From Arthrobotrys musiformis (lineage: Eukaryota; Ascomycota; Orbiliomycetes; Orbiliales; Orbiliaceae), in contig JAVHJL010000004.1 of assembly GCA_036971715.1 (NCBI GenBank), forward strand, positions 4,278,001-4,342,000: 64,000 nucleotides of DNA, given 5' to 3'. Positions 47,701 through 60,724 of this stretch are shown in pieces. A program made the position numbers and the translations under genes. The notes below the pieces were generated by a model. That model was given only the letters and a program-made list of their open reading frames with translations, was not told the DNA's origin and searched no databases. Position 1 is the first letter of the stretch, and each line of letters opens with the position of its first letter.

Positions 47701-48317
47701 GTCTAATTTACGTAAATTTGGCGACCTGCCGCCAACGCCTATCCGGTCCCCAAAGAGACAAAGTCCAAAATTTTACCAGATTCCTGATCAAACACACTAC
47801 GCTCCATTGAATTTCACTGCTAGTGCCGGGCCCACGAACTCTCGAGCTGCCCAGTCAAGGAGGGTAAACCGTTCCTGGTGGTTCTTTTGATGCACGTGCG
47901 GACCCTGCATAACAACACAATCGAATCCCGCACAATCGGTGCTTTTGGTATGTTCGAGACGAAGATGCAGGCGAATGATGATGCTTGATCTGCCGTCGCT
48001 ATACATCCAAGCACCGAATCCAGGTCAGGTCAATACAACCTCCCAGCCATGCTCTAGCCTTTCTAGTTCTGTACAATCCACTTTCTTTCTGCATCATCAA
48101 ATCACATAAAAGAAGCTGTGAAAACCTTATTTTAAATGCGTTCTTAGGACCCCGAATAAATTATTTTCGGCGTAATACGCGGGTGGATATGATCCCAGTG
48201 GGCCGGATCTAGGACCGTACAGCACGAAACAGCGGTGAGGAGAAAATATATATAGGGGTACCTAAAATCCTAGATCTGATATTTTCAGCTGCCAACCGGA
48301 AATCACCATCTGCGACA
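44775..48317. other. Gene-poor AT-rich interval
   Basis: About 3.5 kb with no supported gene. It contains an orphan exon-like start (45298-45335, see separate entry), a CAATAT tandem repeat (about 47030-47049), and CTGGTCTCG at 46948-46956. A 132-codon frame from the ATG at 47492 has no family features. Confidence 0.55.
45298..45335 (+). other. Orphan exon-like start (possible gene relic)
   Basis: An ATG with an open 38-base stretch (MPHPNLQQDSAER) ends in a perfect GTAAGT donor, with TATATATA about 50 bases upstream. Splicing to TTGTCAG (45387) reaches a stop after about 16 more codons. It may be a very short gene or the 5' end of a decayed one. Confidence 0.25.
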
Positions 48318-50486
48318 ATGGCTTCGAAGTCCCTCGCACTCCTTTCAGCGGTGTGCTGTCTTGGACATGTAACGTCTGTTCAAGCAGCGCCAGAGGTTTC
48401 CTCTCTTCAATCGGCTCTTACAATCTTAAGAGACAGTGATCTCTGGGGTACGCTAAACCACCGTATTTTTTTTTTTATGTATATAGATATCTAGATGCTA
48501 ATTTGCGAAGAACGACATACCACAAGGACTGCATCAGCAATCCTAGTAGAGGCTGCTAAAACCTTAGCTAATGGCCAGGCGGCCTGTGCTGCCCTGTCTG
48601 AAGCCCTATGGGCACCCGAGGCCCAAGGCCAGGCTTTCTCTGCTGGCCTCAACAATACCCTTTCCTATCAACAATACCTCGGAAAGTTCTCCAAGAACGA
48701 ACTATACTGGATTGCACCAGTAGCAACCAAACCGTGTCGAGCTATCAGCGGAACGGGAGAAATAAAAACCCTCGACTGTAGTCGCCAGTACCGGTTACCG
48801 ACACTATGCACCCACTCGGCCCCCTTCAGCAACATGACAACGAGCAATCCCGCACCTCAGTACCAAATAACCGTCAATACCGGGAAGCACAAGATCACCG
48901 GGTTCAGGGATGCTGCCGGTTTTCGCTTTGATGGCGTTCGATACGCCAACCCCGCCCAGAGATTCCAGCATTCTACGGTATTTGACAACACTGGCAGCTC
49001 TAATGCCCTAGCCTTCGGCGATATGTGCGTTCAAGGAGGCGGTGGTAGCGAGGATTGCCTCTTTTTAAACATTGCCACTCCTTATCTTCCCCCCGCCTTC
49101 CCCGGCCACTCCAAAGACTTGAAGCCAGTCATGTTTATTATTCATGGCGGAGGGTATACCCATAACAGTGGTAACATGGTCAACTATGACGGCGTCAATC
49201 TCGCTAGCAGAGGAGATGTTGTTGTCGTTAAGCTTAACTACCGCCTTGGTGTTTTCGGCTTCCTCGCCACAGATACATCAGGATCCGGTATAACCGGCAA
49301 CTTTGGCTTCGGTGACATGATCACTGCGCTCAAGTGGGTTAGTTCCAACATCGCAGCATTCGGCGGAGATCCGAGAAGGGTCACGATCGGCGGAGAATCC
49401 GCTGGCGCTATGTCGACCCTGAGCTTGATCTCTTCAAAAGCCGCCAAGGGCTTGTTCCACGCTGGAATCGTTGAAAGCCAAGTGGGAGGGTATAGCACAG
49501 ACTCGGTCCTCAAGAGTCGTCAAACTTTATCAGAGGCCAATGTCGTATTCCAAAATCTACTCGTCGATACTGGTTGCCAGTCCGCAGCCGATCCCGTCGA
49601 TTGTATCAAAACCATTCCTGCAGCGGATTTGTTCGCCGCAGATAAGTCTGTGACTTGGGCGGTCGTAAAGGATGACATTCTTCTCCGCAGCACCAACACC
49701 CTCCCTGTCGCTAGTAGAGAATACATCGCTGACGTACCCATCATTATGGGCGTCAACCGTGACGAATGGGCAATCTTCACATCCCCTGAGTTCTCCGGGT
49801 ACTCTGGCGACCCCTTTTCGGCATATGAATACCTTGATTTTTCCGGTGGCGAGCAGGCAGTCTTCGGGAAGATTCACGAAAGGAATATTACCGACTTTGC
49901 AAGCCATCCTGCATTCCCACTTTACACAGGCGGAGACCCGGCCTATGCAGCATTCAATCTTACTGTTCGGGTTCTCACTAACGCATTCTCACGATGCAAA
50001 ACTTGGTCCGATGCCTACCTGCTTGCTAAGAACCGCCGACTTCCAAAGGTATTCCTTTATGAAGCCCACCGAACTTACCAACCAACCTTGTTTAACGTTG
50101 CAGAGTGCCACCCCCCAGCTACTGGTTCTCCCAGCGATGAGTACTTTAAATGTCACTCGGGAATGGTTGACACAGCTCTGGGAGCATTGATCTGGAGCGA
50201 CCTCATGCCAAGAGACGCACAAGATATTCCCTTTTCGCAATTAATTGTGGACTACTGGAGTAGCTTCGCCTGGAATCATGAGCCAAACCCTAAGAAGAAG
50301 TACTTGGAGGCTCGAGGTTATTGGAACACATTGGGCCAAGTTAAGAAAACTGGAGAATGGGAATCTTTGAAATGGAGGAACCCCACTATGAGGGTTTTGC
50401 AATGGGACGGTTATGAAAGTGGTCTGAGTGAAGTTGAACAATGTAGCGCCATGGATCTTGGGCTCACATATCGCGAAAGCGCATAA
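48318..50486 (+). CDS. Secreted type-B carboxylesterase/lipase family protein
   Basis: An alpha/beta-hydrolase that cleaves carboxylic esters outside the cell. The model is join(48318..48447, 48511..50486), 701 residues. A signal peptide (about 1-24) starts at the ATG at 48318, about 70 bases downstream of a TATATATA. A fungal-type N-terminal extension follows (ACAALSEALWAPE, LPTLCT). Core motifs are the oxyanion loop HGGGY (His255), EDCLFLNI, and the nucleophile GGESAGA (Ser340). GVNRDE and a CHSG His (His592), a likely triad member, come later. The intron is 63 bases; its acceptor GCGAAG lies only nine bases after a CTAAT branch site. The stronger-looking TATCTAG breaks the frame and was rejected. 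It differs from acetylcholinesterase-like enzymes in its long N-terminal extension. The substrate is unknown. Confidence 0.88.
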
Positions 50487-51627
50487 TTTTTTAGTTTTAA
50501 TGTTAATATAATTTCTACCTGCCTTTTAAATTTAGAAACATGTACATGCATGTCTTCGATGAATATGTCATCATTATCATATATATACACACAAACATTA
50601 TCGAATAGTATACAGAGCATTGGAAGTTCAAGAACGTCTCACGGCTTCGAGGCTCCACGCACTCAAGAGTCAATCATGAAACCCAAAATACAACACTTGC
50701 AGCTTGGTGAGAAAATCGGCCCTATCTGGGAGAATTCCCTAACGCCCGATTCTTCGAGGCCTCTTGCAACTCGACAGAAACAGGTCACCACATATATTTG
50801 CCAGCCACCTCGAGAGGTAAAGCAGAGTAGCTTAGGGTTCGGCGTTCTATCCGGATTTGTATTTGATCTCGAAGCTTTTCTAGATTTCTGCTGGTACCTT
50901 TTCCACCAACACATATTCCAGACGACTTGTGTGCCGGATCCGGCCAAGGGACATCCCATTTGAGAACTTTATATCATCATACATGAAGCTTTTCCGAATT
51001 TCCCGTTCCTCTGGCAAGATTCTAGGTTCTTCTCCCGATCTTTATACGCAATTCCAGACGCCAATGGTAATTTTTGGGGACCATTGGGTTTTAAAATATG
51101 GGACAATCTCGCGAGCTTCTCAACCTACATCTTTGTCTTCCTGGCAAGATCAAGCCATCTGGCGCAGGAGAGCAACCTTCTTCCTTCGCACCACTACCAC
51201 GTTTTATATTTAAACTCCCACCTCTTTTGACCTTTAGTGTAGTATACCCGCCATTTCTAGGTTCGGTTCCTGGGAATATGCTTATCATACCTGACAGCAC
51301 CAGTTCAAGCCTAAAACTCCAAGACAAACCCGGCAGCATTTTTATCTAAATGCGAAACAAACTTTTCTCACCCACACCGCTAGGACGGAAGCCTCACTTA
51401 CTCAAATTTATCGTCCTAACCGATAGATAGTTATTGTCCTTTTCTTATATAGACAAGCCCCACACCCGATCTTGTCCGTGCACATTCTCTTCTTGTAGTC
51501 ATTACGTTCCTTCTTGTTAAATTTGGGATCTAGCAAGGCTGGCATATATTTAGTTAAACCACCATTCACCTTTTAGGCCCCACACTCGGAATTGAATTCA
51601 CACGGAACTTATGCAATAACAGCAAAG
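50487..51627. other. Intergenic
   Basis: No supported gene. Short open frames (for example 50550-50963 plus) have no family features. The 3' part is the promoter of the second rhodopsin-like gene. Confidence 0.55.
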
Positions 51628-53449
51628 ATGGCGGACGTTGATATCGGCTGGTTCGCGGGCCACGTCAATCTTAATACGGCCGGGAACTACACTTGGTCTC
51701 GGCCAACATCATGGCCGCCAATGAATCTCGAGGTAAGCTCCTAATATCCAGTATCTTCTGCGACCTCTACACCCTCATATCAGCTGCTGTGTTATGGTAC
51801 CGGTGGCATTCCAATTTCTGTGCCGATTGACGGACTAAAATGATGTATTTCTGCAGAACCCGGAGAGCAGGGGCCCCAAGTTATTAGCCATAGCGACAGT
51901 TTTTACATTTTTGGCATTTATCACTGTAGCTCTGCGCATCTATACACGAGCTAGGATCACAAGATACATGGGCTTGGATGATTGGTTTATCGCCTTAGCT
52001 ATGGTAATGATCAGCTCGCCAATGATACCGGAACTTAAGAGAAGGTGGCTTGAGATTCTGACAGGATTATCTTCGATCTTTCGTAGGCTGCATCCTTTGG
52101 ACTTTACGGGCTCCAAATTGGCGCGATGAACGCCGGTTGGTATCACCATATTTGGGATGTACCGTATGAAAAATTCGTGATAACAAAGAAGGTATGTGAT
52201 TTCATGTCATGCAAGAATGTTGGCGCTCGGCGGGAGTTAACTATAACTTTGGTCTAGATTGGACTCTCTATTCAATCATTGTATCCCTGGATCCTGGGTT
52301 TCATGAAGATATCCATTCTCCTATTTTATCTCCGGCTTTCAGTCTCGCCCCCCTTTAGGCTGGTGGTATATATAACACTCGGTTTCATGGCACTATATAC
52401 TGTTGCATCGTCGCTAGCAATTCTTTTCCAGTGCTGGCCCTTCAATACCCGACTTGGCGACCCGACGGGCTCGTGCGTAAACTTCATCGCACTGAATTAT
52501 ACCATTGCAAGTCTGAATATAGCAACGGACGTTTTTGTGTACTTGCTGAGCTGGGTCATGGTCCGCCGTAAGTTCCCCCTGTCAACCAATAAAACACGAT
52601 TTTGCACGATATGGCTAACGGTCACCCAAAGACCTCAAGGTTTCGACTGGACAAAAAATAGTGGTCCTGGTAATTTTTTCCGTTGGAGCGCTCGTCTGTA
52701 TTTTCTCGGGCCTTCGTTTCTACTACCTTAGAGACTACTGGAATTCCTCGGACCCGACTTGGGTCGCCTTCAACGTTTCCGTAATGTCATCTCTGGAAGC
52801 GAACGTCGCGATCATGACCTCGAGCGCCCCCGCCGTAAAACCGCTAATCATCAAGCTCTTCCCGCATACTAAATTCTTGAAGACACTTCAGGATAGCGTT
52901 GAGGGGACCTACGGAAGGTTCAGTCGCAGTCCTAATAACGAAGGAAGCGGCGGTGCGGCCACTCTCGGAGGGGACGCTGAAAAGTTTGAGAGCAAAGTTG
53001 ACACCACGGCTCTCATACCGCAGTTCGACAGCCATACAACCACAATAGTGGGTAGCAACATCGGTCGTAGTAGGAGAGAGCTTAGCGACGAGGATCTTGG
53101 TTTTCCAGACGGGTTCGATGGTAAATACGGCCCACCGCCGAATAACTGGGATGAGCATGCCCCCGCTGGCCCATCGACACCAGGGAGTTCTCATGCAGGC
53201 ATGAGCTTCGTCGATCACACGCCGGTGCCGAGAATCGGTCAACGAGCAGGGGATATGGGGTGGGTCGACAAGGAAATCAGTATGGCTAGCGATGGGATGG
53301 ACCTTGAGAGCTTCAAGAAGGGGAATATGAATGCTAGGATGGATCTCGTGGACGCATTGCGCGGTGGACCAGTTGGGATTATCCCGGAGCCCCCTGGAGG
53401 GTCGAGAAGGCAAAGCGAAGCGCCTTTCCCGCATTTTTATCACCAATAA
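51628..53449 (+). CDS. Fungal rhodopsin-like seven-helix integral membrane protein, paralogue 2
   Basis: The model is join(51628..51732, 51857..52003, 52087..52191, 52258..52567, 52632..53449), 494 residues; four introns (124, 83, 66, 64 bases), phases 0, 0, 0 and 1, all consistent. It has the classic layout of the fungal rhodopsin-like (PF20684/SAT4) family: a glycosylated N-terminus (NYTW), helix 1 followed by ALRIYTRARI, the GLDDWF motif before helix 2, and YGLQIGAMNAGWYHHIWDV in the loop before helix 3. Then come FMKISILLFYLRLS, FQCWPFNTRLGDPTGSC-N with the family Cys, and IATDVFVYLLSWVMV-R-HLKVSTGQK. Helices 6 and 7 and a Gly/Ser-rich tail of about 190 residues follow. The tail suggests cytosolic regulation. 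Probably a plasma-membrane sensor; the ligand is unknown. Confidence 0.9.
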
Positions 53450-54314
53450 TTAATTGCCTAGTACCCGATATATCAGAGCGCACGGCGTGTTGTTATTGAG
53501 AATTTGGAGGGTAGCCATATTTCTTTCGCGACTGGTATTTCTTCTGCTTTTTAGCCTGCTTCGAGACTTGGTGCTGAAGAATATATGAAATTATTGCTAT
53601 GCAGGCACGCAATACTCCTTCACCTCGCTGAAATTTAGGACTTTTGCTTTTCTTGTAGCTAATTTCCACGATTTTCTGCTTGTCTTTGTCGATTGCTCAC
53701 TACACTATACGCCTAATCAAATTTCAGTAAGCTTATGGAATTGATATCATGATTACTGTCTGGTCAGCTCAATCGCCCACCAATGGCCCGACTTTTAGCA
53801 CCGTCTTGTCGCCCTTCGAAATCCGGGCCAGCTTCGAAACTTTCTTCGCGTGTGGATACAAAACGCACCCCGCTTAGCTCCCAGGATTGGCCTTGCAGCC
53901 AATGTTGATAAATTGACAAAATTATTGGCTTGTTCTTCCTGATGCATGGTCGAATATTTTACCTAGCTTTGATTTACAAGATACGTTGAGTATTTTCAAC
54001 TCTGGGTGGAGGGGTCTACCCCAAAGTGAAATCTTCCAATTCCACATTTCTATTTCCATTTTATAATTTAATCAATACAAACAAGCACTGGTAACCGGAA
54101 CTCCATGATACAGGCATTAAAGTGATATAATGTAAAACTCAGAGAGGATAATGGGTGAGAAACGAGTGGCGTGAATGGTAGAAAGAAGAAAAAGGACAAG
54201 GGTATTATACAAGTCAGAAAAAACGAAACTGGAAGGGATATCTTATATCTGCGCTCTGGCTCGAGCTGCGTCGGCGGACGACAGCTAATCGAACTTCGGG
54301 ACTCCAACCGCACT
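53450..54314. other. Intergenic between convergent genes
   Basis: The interval holds the 3' sides of the receptor and lectin genes; no coding signal seen. Confidence 0.6.
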
Positions 54315-56322
54315 CTACAACTCCTCGATTTCAAGAACCTTGGTTTGCCAACCAAGTGTCCCTGCAATCTCTGCAACACCATTTTGGCCATTTCCTCTGA
54401 TGTTGGCTTGGTAATATATTCGAACTTGTTCCCCGCCTTCGACCCAACCAACGACTGCTAGTGGGCCTCCACTGACCTGTCCAAGGCTTATGTACTCTGT
54501 CGTTTCGCTGCTGAGGATATCTCGGGTGTCAAATGTTCCGAGGTTGTCGAAATCCGGGAATGCCTTCTTGGACTGCCCCAATCCGCTGATGACGTTTAGG
54601 CGGGACGACGAGTCGAGATACCATAGGCGAATAGTGTGGTTTGAGGCTGCGTTTACGTATATGCTGGCGGTGATGTAGCCGTTCGACGGGATAGATGATT
54701 GCTGAATGGTTTCAGCTATCGTTCCAGACACAATATCAGTACTTTTACAATCCCCATGATAACAATATGCCAAGGTTGCAGAAGTATCCTTACCGTAATT
54801 GCTATCCCAGGTCCCGTCGTAACCAGGAAAGTGTCTCAAGTTCCCATTTCTGTCCTGGTAAAATAAATGCGCTGTCTCCTGCCTTGTGCTTGTGGAGTTT
54901 TCGGGAGGTAGATGCGCAATAGTAATCTTGGCTTGTGGGGAACAGGTTTCTAGCTGCTGGTCGGTGACGAACCACCTAGGAGATTTGTTTGCGTCATAGG
55001 CAAGTTCTCGAACACGGGCTGCGGCGCTGTCGACGTAGTAGATACGGATTCGGTAACCGGGGCCGTTGTCGTCCTTGTTACCCCACCAAGACGCCCCCAT
55101 TCCAGACCCTTCCGACACAAGGACACCATAGTTTGTAAGTGGAGCTAAGGTACCCATTCTCCAGTCGGTGCCTTGCGGGCTGCCGATAACGTCGTATAGA
55201 GTGCCGTTCTCTGCTGTGTAAAAAAGGGAAATCTGGTTCCAATAGATTAATTTAGCCTTGCTTCCCTCTAAGCAAAGAAATTTGAACGTAGGAAGGATGA
55301 CTTACGGTATCTCCATCTGGCGCTTGAACGGCCGCAATGGAGGAATTTTGGCGCGGCGGCGGGTCTAGGCCCGTCAGTTTCCCGATTTGAATCCAATCTT
55401 GACCTCTAATAATGGTCCACATCCAGATATCTGGAGTGTTTATATCTTGGAAAAGATAGGTGAGACTGTTGTAATTCTCCTGGTTTGGATCCGAGCTTTT
55501 GACAGCAGCAAATGTCCCAGGAGTAGGGAGTAATGGTGGAGCGCTCGTCGTGCTACAAACCTTTATGTCAATACTACAACGTATCCAAAGAAACTATATT
55601 GATCGCGATCAATCGATCAACTTTGGGAATGCCAACCTTGTAGGTGCCTCGCTCGTCGTAGTCGCGGGGGCTGTTGTAGTAGCCGATGTCTGGCCACCAC
55701 TCACCCCGTCGCTGCTATTGTTATTATTATTGCTCTTTCCAGCAAGGGCACCGCCAACACCGCCACCGATCGCTCCAGCGACAACCACAACGGCGACCAG
55801 GATCAAAATGAAAAAGACGGATCTCTTCAAACCGCATATCCGTTTTTCCGGGTCCGGTGCGGGTGGGCCGCCATTGAATTGCGGATGCCCGCCATACGCT
55901 CCTGCTGCGTAGGCTTGAGACTCTACGGGTGGCGGTGGTGGCGGTCCAGGATAGCTTCCCCCAAGGCTGGCTACCGGGATGGGCGACGAATGGGCAGGAT
56001 CATTGCTTGGGTGTTGAAGCTGTTGGAATAGTTTCTCGGGTGGCGGCGGCGGCAGCGGAGAGTCGACAACTTCCAGGCCCGGTTGATCCTTCAAATCCCA
56101 CGAAAGAGGAGAGTGTTAGCATGCGATATTATGTGGCGTAAGCATGCAAGTACATATGTATTGATACATGCATTTACAATACTTTTGGCGGGAGAAACAA
56201 AGAAAGCAGATGAATCGCAATCTGATAACGATCGAGACATTTCGTCGTCGAAGCACCTTGTTTTCTTGGCCCCTTACCGTCGTGCGGACAGGTTCATATC
56301 TCACCGAGTATCGATTCGCCAT
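54315..56322 (-). CDS. Type II membrane protein with fucose-specific-lectin-like ectodomain
   Basis: The model is complement(54315..55232, 55306..55552, 55637..56088, 56305..56322), 544 residues, introns of 73, 84 and 216 bases. The 18-base first exon encodes MANRYS (GTGAGA donor), joined to DQPGLEVVD. Residues 7-90 are cytosolic and Pro/Gly-rich (PPPPPP runs). A basic stretch and CGL precede one membrane helix (about 96-122, FFILILVAVVVVAGAIGG), then a linker of Asn, Ser and Thr. The rest (about 165-544) is outside the cell and has the short repeated blades of fungal fucose-lectin-like proteins: LTYLFQD, ISLFYTAENGTLYDV, IRIYYVD, AHLFYQDRNGNLRHF, IRLWYLDSS and VRIYYQ, in Trp/Tyr-rich contexts. 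It probably binds fucosylated or other glycans at the surface. Sugar specificity is not proven. Confidence 0.85.
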
Positions 56323-59300
56323 CCTCCACGATATTAGTATTAATCCCTCCCGATATTCTCCCAGCCGACTAGCCGATGCACACTGATATCCAATATAAAT
56401 GTATATTCAAATTCCCAAATCCTCACAGAGCTGCAGCAGACTCCCAAACAAAACCTGAGGTCGAAATTGTCGAAAACATAAACAAAAAGACGAAACAATT
56501 GGAAAACTTCAACTAGAAAATTCGGTGGAATTTTTTTTTGTTCTTGGGGGTCCTCTGTTGATATTATACTTGGACGGGACCCGATCCCCAGATGTCAGAC
56601 CGTCAGATTCACTCCCAAACCTGGCTAGCTTGGGCCGGTGGATGGATGGGGTTCAAAATGCTTGCACCGACCAATTAGTTTGAAATACGAGGACGAAACG
56701 GAGACTAGCCGTATTGAAGCACCCTTTTCAGCCTCAAACCCTTGCCTTGGAGACGCTGAATCTTAAGGATCGGTGAGAGCCTGACCCAACAAGGCCAGTG
56801 TGATTTACCGCCCTGGTCCCTTCCCACGCCTCTGATCATGCCAGAGCAAAGTGCCCCTGCCGTCCTTCCCCTTTTCGTGTTTCTGTACAAATTCTTCTTC
56901 AATCATTGACTGGCTTCGATTGAATACTTTGGTTGTAGAATTTAGAAACACTTCTGCAACGCCTTGGGAGGACCCACATTTGGCATTAGCGTTGACAGGA
57001 ATAGGTACTCATCCGAGTATGCATCTCGATAATGAAGCGCTGCCTGTGCATCGTGAGTACACAGATATCGGCCCAGGCTTGGTCCTTCCAGTTCTTTTCT
57101 GCGTCCAAAACCTCGAAGCTCATGCAGAATGGGGTTCGCCAGGCCGCTGGAATTTGGACGACCCATGGACACCTCGTAAGCGGCTCCACATGTTGGCCCA
57201 GAATTCTAAAATCCGCCTAACACCATGACATCTTATTGGCCGTCCGGCCCGGTAGTCGCAATTTTTGATGAAAATTTTCCAAATAAAATGAGAAGGGACC
57301 ACCACACTTGCAGGTTGTGAAAGGAATAGCTGCAGCACCAAAGAAGGACTATTTTAGGTCCCAGGCTACATGTATGTAGTTGAGGGCGGCGTTCTGTCCC
57401 AATCGTTAGCGAGTCCTTGCATCGACGGTTGACAGCAGTGGTGAACTACCCCGCAGGCGATTTCCACTGAGCCGCATCTGAGGTGCTGCAGTTGACCAGC
57501 TGCAGGTTGGCGATGCAAACTGAAGGCTTTCCAACGAAGATTTTAGTCACCGGTCGACAATGCATATGCTTTTAAACGGCATCTAGAACCCGAAACCCTG
57601 TCCTGCGCAACTTGATCTTCGGGTCAGATACTGGATTTAGGGACGGCGATTCGAATGGTTTCGAGAAACAAGTCAAAAAGGCATGTTGTGACATCCAAAT
57701 GCATATTCCTCGAGCGCGAGCTACTTTCTCATGCTCAGCCTCCCGATCGAAGTTCACGATCGGTCGTGTTCACCTCACGTCCGTACGTTGTAGTGATTTC
57801 GAGCTACTCTTAGCATGCATGATGCCCCCAAATGACAACACCACACTAACCGCCCGCGAATTGCGGCCCAGCTTGGCCTTGAGTCGACAGTGAATCCCGA
57901 TATAGCGCCCGTGCCCTCTGCGCCGCTGCCAATTGTCTATTCGTAGACACTATGCGGGGTCATTATTGGAAATAGATTCAGCTCATAGACGGTAATATCA
58001 GTCTCAATGCAGCGAATCGAACGGCAAAATGAGGCAACAGGCAACACGAAATTTTGAAAGCCTCTCCTGCATAGAAGTATTACTCCCGTCATAAAGGCCA
58101 TCCCAATTTAATTCGTGCACGCACCCAGTTCGGCGTCGTTTCGGGTCTGCGTCCTCTTATCAGCTGAGGTTATCAGCGTAATTACAAGACATCCCGCAGA
58201 TACGCATGGCTTGATTTGATTGATAAGGTAGGGTATAAAACCCTCTTGTAAGGCGGGTTGACGGCAGTTGAGCATGGGAAATGTCAGAAAAGTACCTCAG
58301 ATTGACGGCCTTTGTGAAAACATTTTGAGCCTCATATTTACGAGTTTTTGTGGATCCGGAACCTGGTCTCGTAGGTGGAATCCAGCCTTCGGCAATAATA
58401 GTACCGTATATATGTACATGTATATACGTATACCTCCACCACCCATTACCGGGTCTTGGGAAGGGGAGATAGTACTTGTCACAGGGACATCGCCTCGACC
58501 GCAATGTATGCTGAGTGATGCAGAGAAGTCCCACGTGGGCTCAACTTCTTTGAGGGTGGATTCAACCTTAAGCAGCATATAACCCCCACCGATGAATGTC
58601 GATGTGACATACCTCTGACTTTGGATCCTGTATACATGTAGTGTGTGTACGCATTCCAACAGCTCGGTTACATAGGTGCATAGCTGAGAATGTCCACAGT
58701 ATATCAATCTGCTACACCCCTCTCAGCTCTGCACCACCCTGTTCAACATCTTGAAACAGCACAGACTGAATTAACTTTCTATGGCTGAGAGTAACACGAC
58801 GACACATTTATAAACCTATATACATACGGTCGCAGTTACCCATAAACGATCGTCTAAGCTAAATTGATTGAGAAAGTGGAAGCTCACCACATTCTTGAAA
58901 AACGACCGTAGCCAGATCACATCGGTACACGGCTCTATGGTTTGTCCCGCATGCACAAAACGGTACAAAAGAATCCATTTAATATTTGTAAGTTGATTTA
59001 GTAATTAACTGCAAGCTTGTCCAAGCTTCTTTGACCTATTTACAATTGGTACATAACAGAATGCATTAATGCGTAGTCGTCGAGGTCTTGGATCCACGAA
59101 TTCCGTTGGTACTCCCTATGGGCCTGTTTTGCATGACCGGAATTCAATGAAGCGTCACAGCGCCCTCCCGGCACGCACGCAGCCGTTCAGGGAGATTTTG
59201 CGACATGATTGTACTCCACGTTGTCACAGCTAGAGTTTGAGTCAATTTAATGTGGTGTCTACGAGAGGAGTATTGGGGTGCCTTAAAGATGCAACGATAT

Positions 59301-60724
59301 GTATGTACTTGTTGCGAGTTATCCCGCTTTTCAAGCCAGGTTGTGTAAGATAGCTATAGGGTTCTCAATAGACTGCGCACATCTGACGAGTGTGGGGGCA
59401 TCCGCAAGACCTAAGGAATCCGTAGTGTGTAATCTCACCGATCCTAATATCTGGTATCTTTCGAACCTGAGCTGAGGAGCCTAACACATATTCGAATATT
59501 CACGAAATACAAATCTAGAATATTATACATCATGCCCACTTTACGATAAAAACTTTTGTAATTAGCGAGGGCTATAAAGCCAACCTATTTATTTTAGCCT
59601 AAGCGTCCGGTTCTGGTATCCTTCTTCGCGGCAAGATAGAATGGAATCCGGAAGTGCTTTTGTTGTTTATGCCGCTCGATGTCGAATATATTATGGGTAC
59701 GGGACAACCTAAAACTGGTAACGCTCCGCGTGTTAAAAGTATCGGCTATAGGGCCTCTTTTTTCAATTGTATGAGATACGTTGGCCATAGCTTATGAGAC
59801 TCACTGAACAGTAGTGGGTAGGCTAGCAGTCTCCGCTCGGAATATTTGAATCAGGTACCTTAGTAGTGTAATCCGAATCAATATATATATATTAGTGCAA
59901 GGCAACCCACCTGTGGGCCTATTTGTGGCTGGCCGGCTGCAAGCCGCCGCCTGATGAATTGCGGATGATATCTGTTGTACAGAAACAATACGCAAACAAA
60001 GATATTGGCATCGAAATGCCCTTGAGATAGTATAATGCGCCGCCCAGCTGGCCAGTAGATTTCATATACCTAAGCACCTATATACTCATGACAGTATATA
60101 GCCCAAAATGGTAATCAGGCGCGAGGCCAGTCAAGACTTCGTTTCAAGGACACTAAGAACACTTATAGATCCATAGATATACGTACATAGGTGATATATC
60201 ACTTCAACCTAGATATCGATCGAGCAGGTATGGACCGCCTTTGCATTGCAACCCAACTTAAGACTAGATACCCAGATGTATCGATACCGATGGCCACGCA
60301 GTATAAGTAAAGATACTGAACAATGCGCACTACAGCGCCAGCGCTCCATCCCAGACGATAAAAGCGTACTTCCTTTGCCGCCGGTCCAGTGTCCGCGAAA
60401 TATTAATCGACCCGCTCGAACGCAGCTAGAGCCTCCTCTCTGCCTTGGTTGGCGTCTCGCTAATGTGCTAGGGGATTTTATAACACTTGTATCCCGAAAA
60501 TGTCTGGGAACGAGACTATATTGTAGCATAAAATTCAACAAATTTGACTTGATCACGAGTTTGGGTATCATGCCGATGGACTAAAACGAAAGCAGATTAA
60601 CAATATACATTAAACTGTGACTCTATAACAAACGGGTGAAGGCTACTTGAAAAAGAACGGGAGAAAAAAGAAGGAAGCTGCGCGGTACTCCTGCGAGATG
60701 CCCTACGCAATGCAATGGGTTAAC
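56323..60724. other. Gene-poor interval
   Basis: About 4.4 kb without a supported gene. CTGGTCTCG occurs at 58363-58371 and CTGGGAACGAGAC at 60504-60516. A short TA microsatellite lies at about 59881-59893. Frames at 56851-57228 (plus) and 58160-58707 (minus) are open but show no family features or splice support. Confidence 0.55.

Noticed and set aside
47492..47890. 132-codon open frame
   Set aside because: No domain, signal peptide or promoter; many rare residue runs suggest chance.
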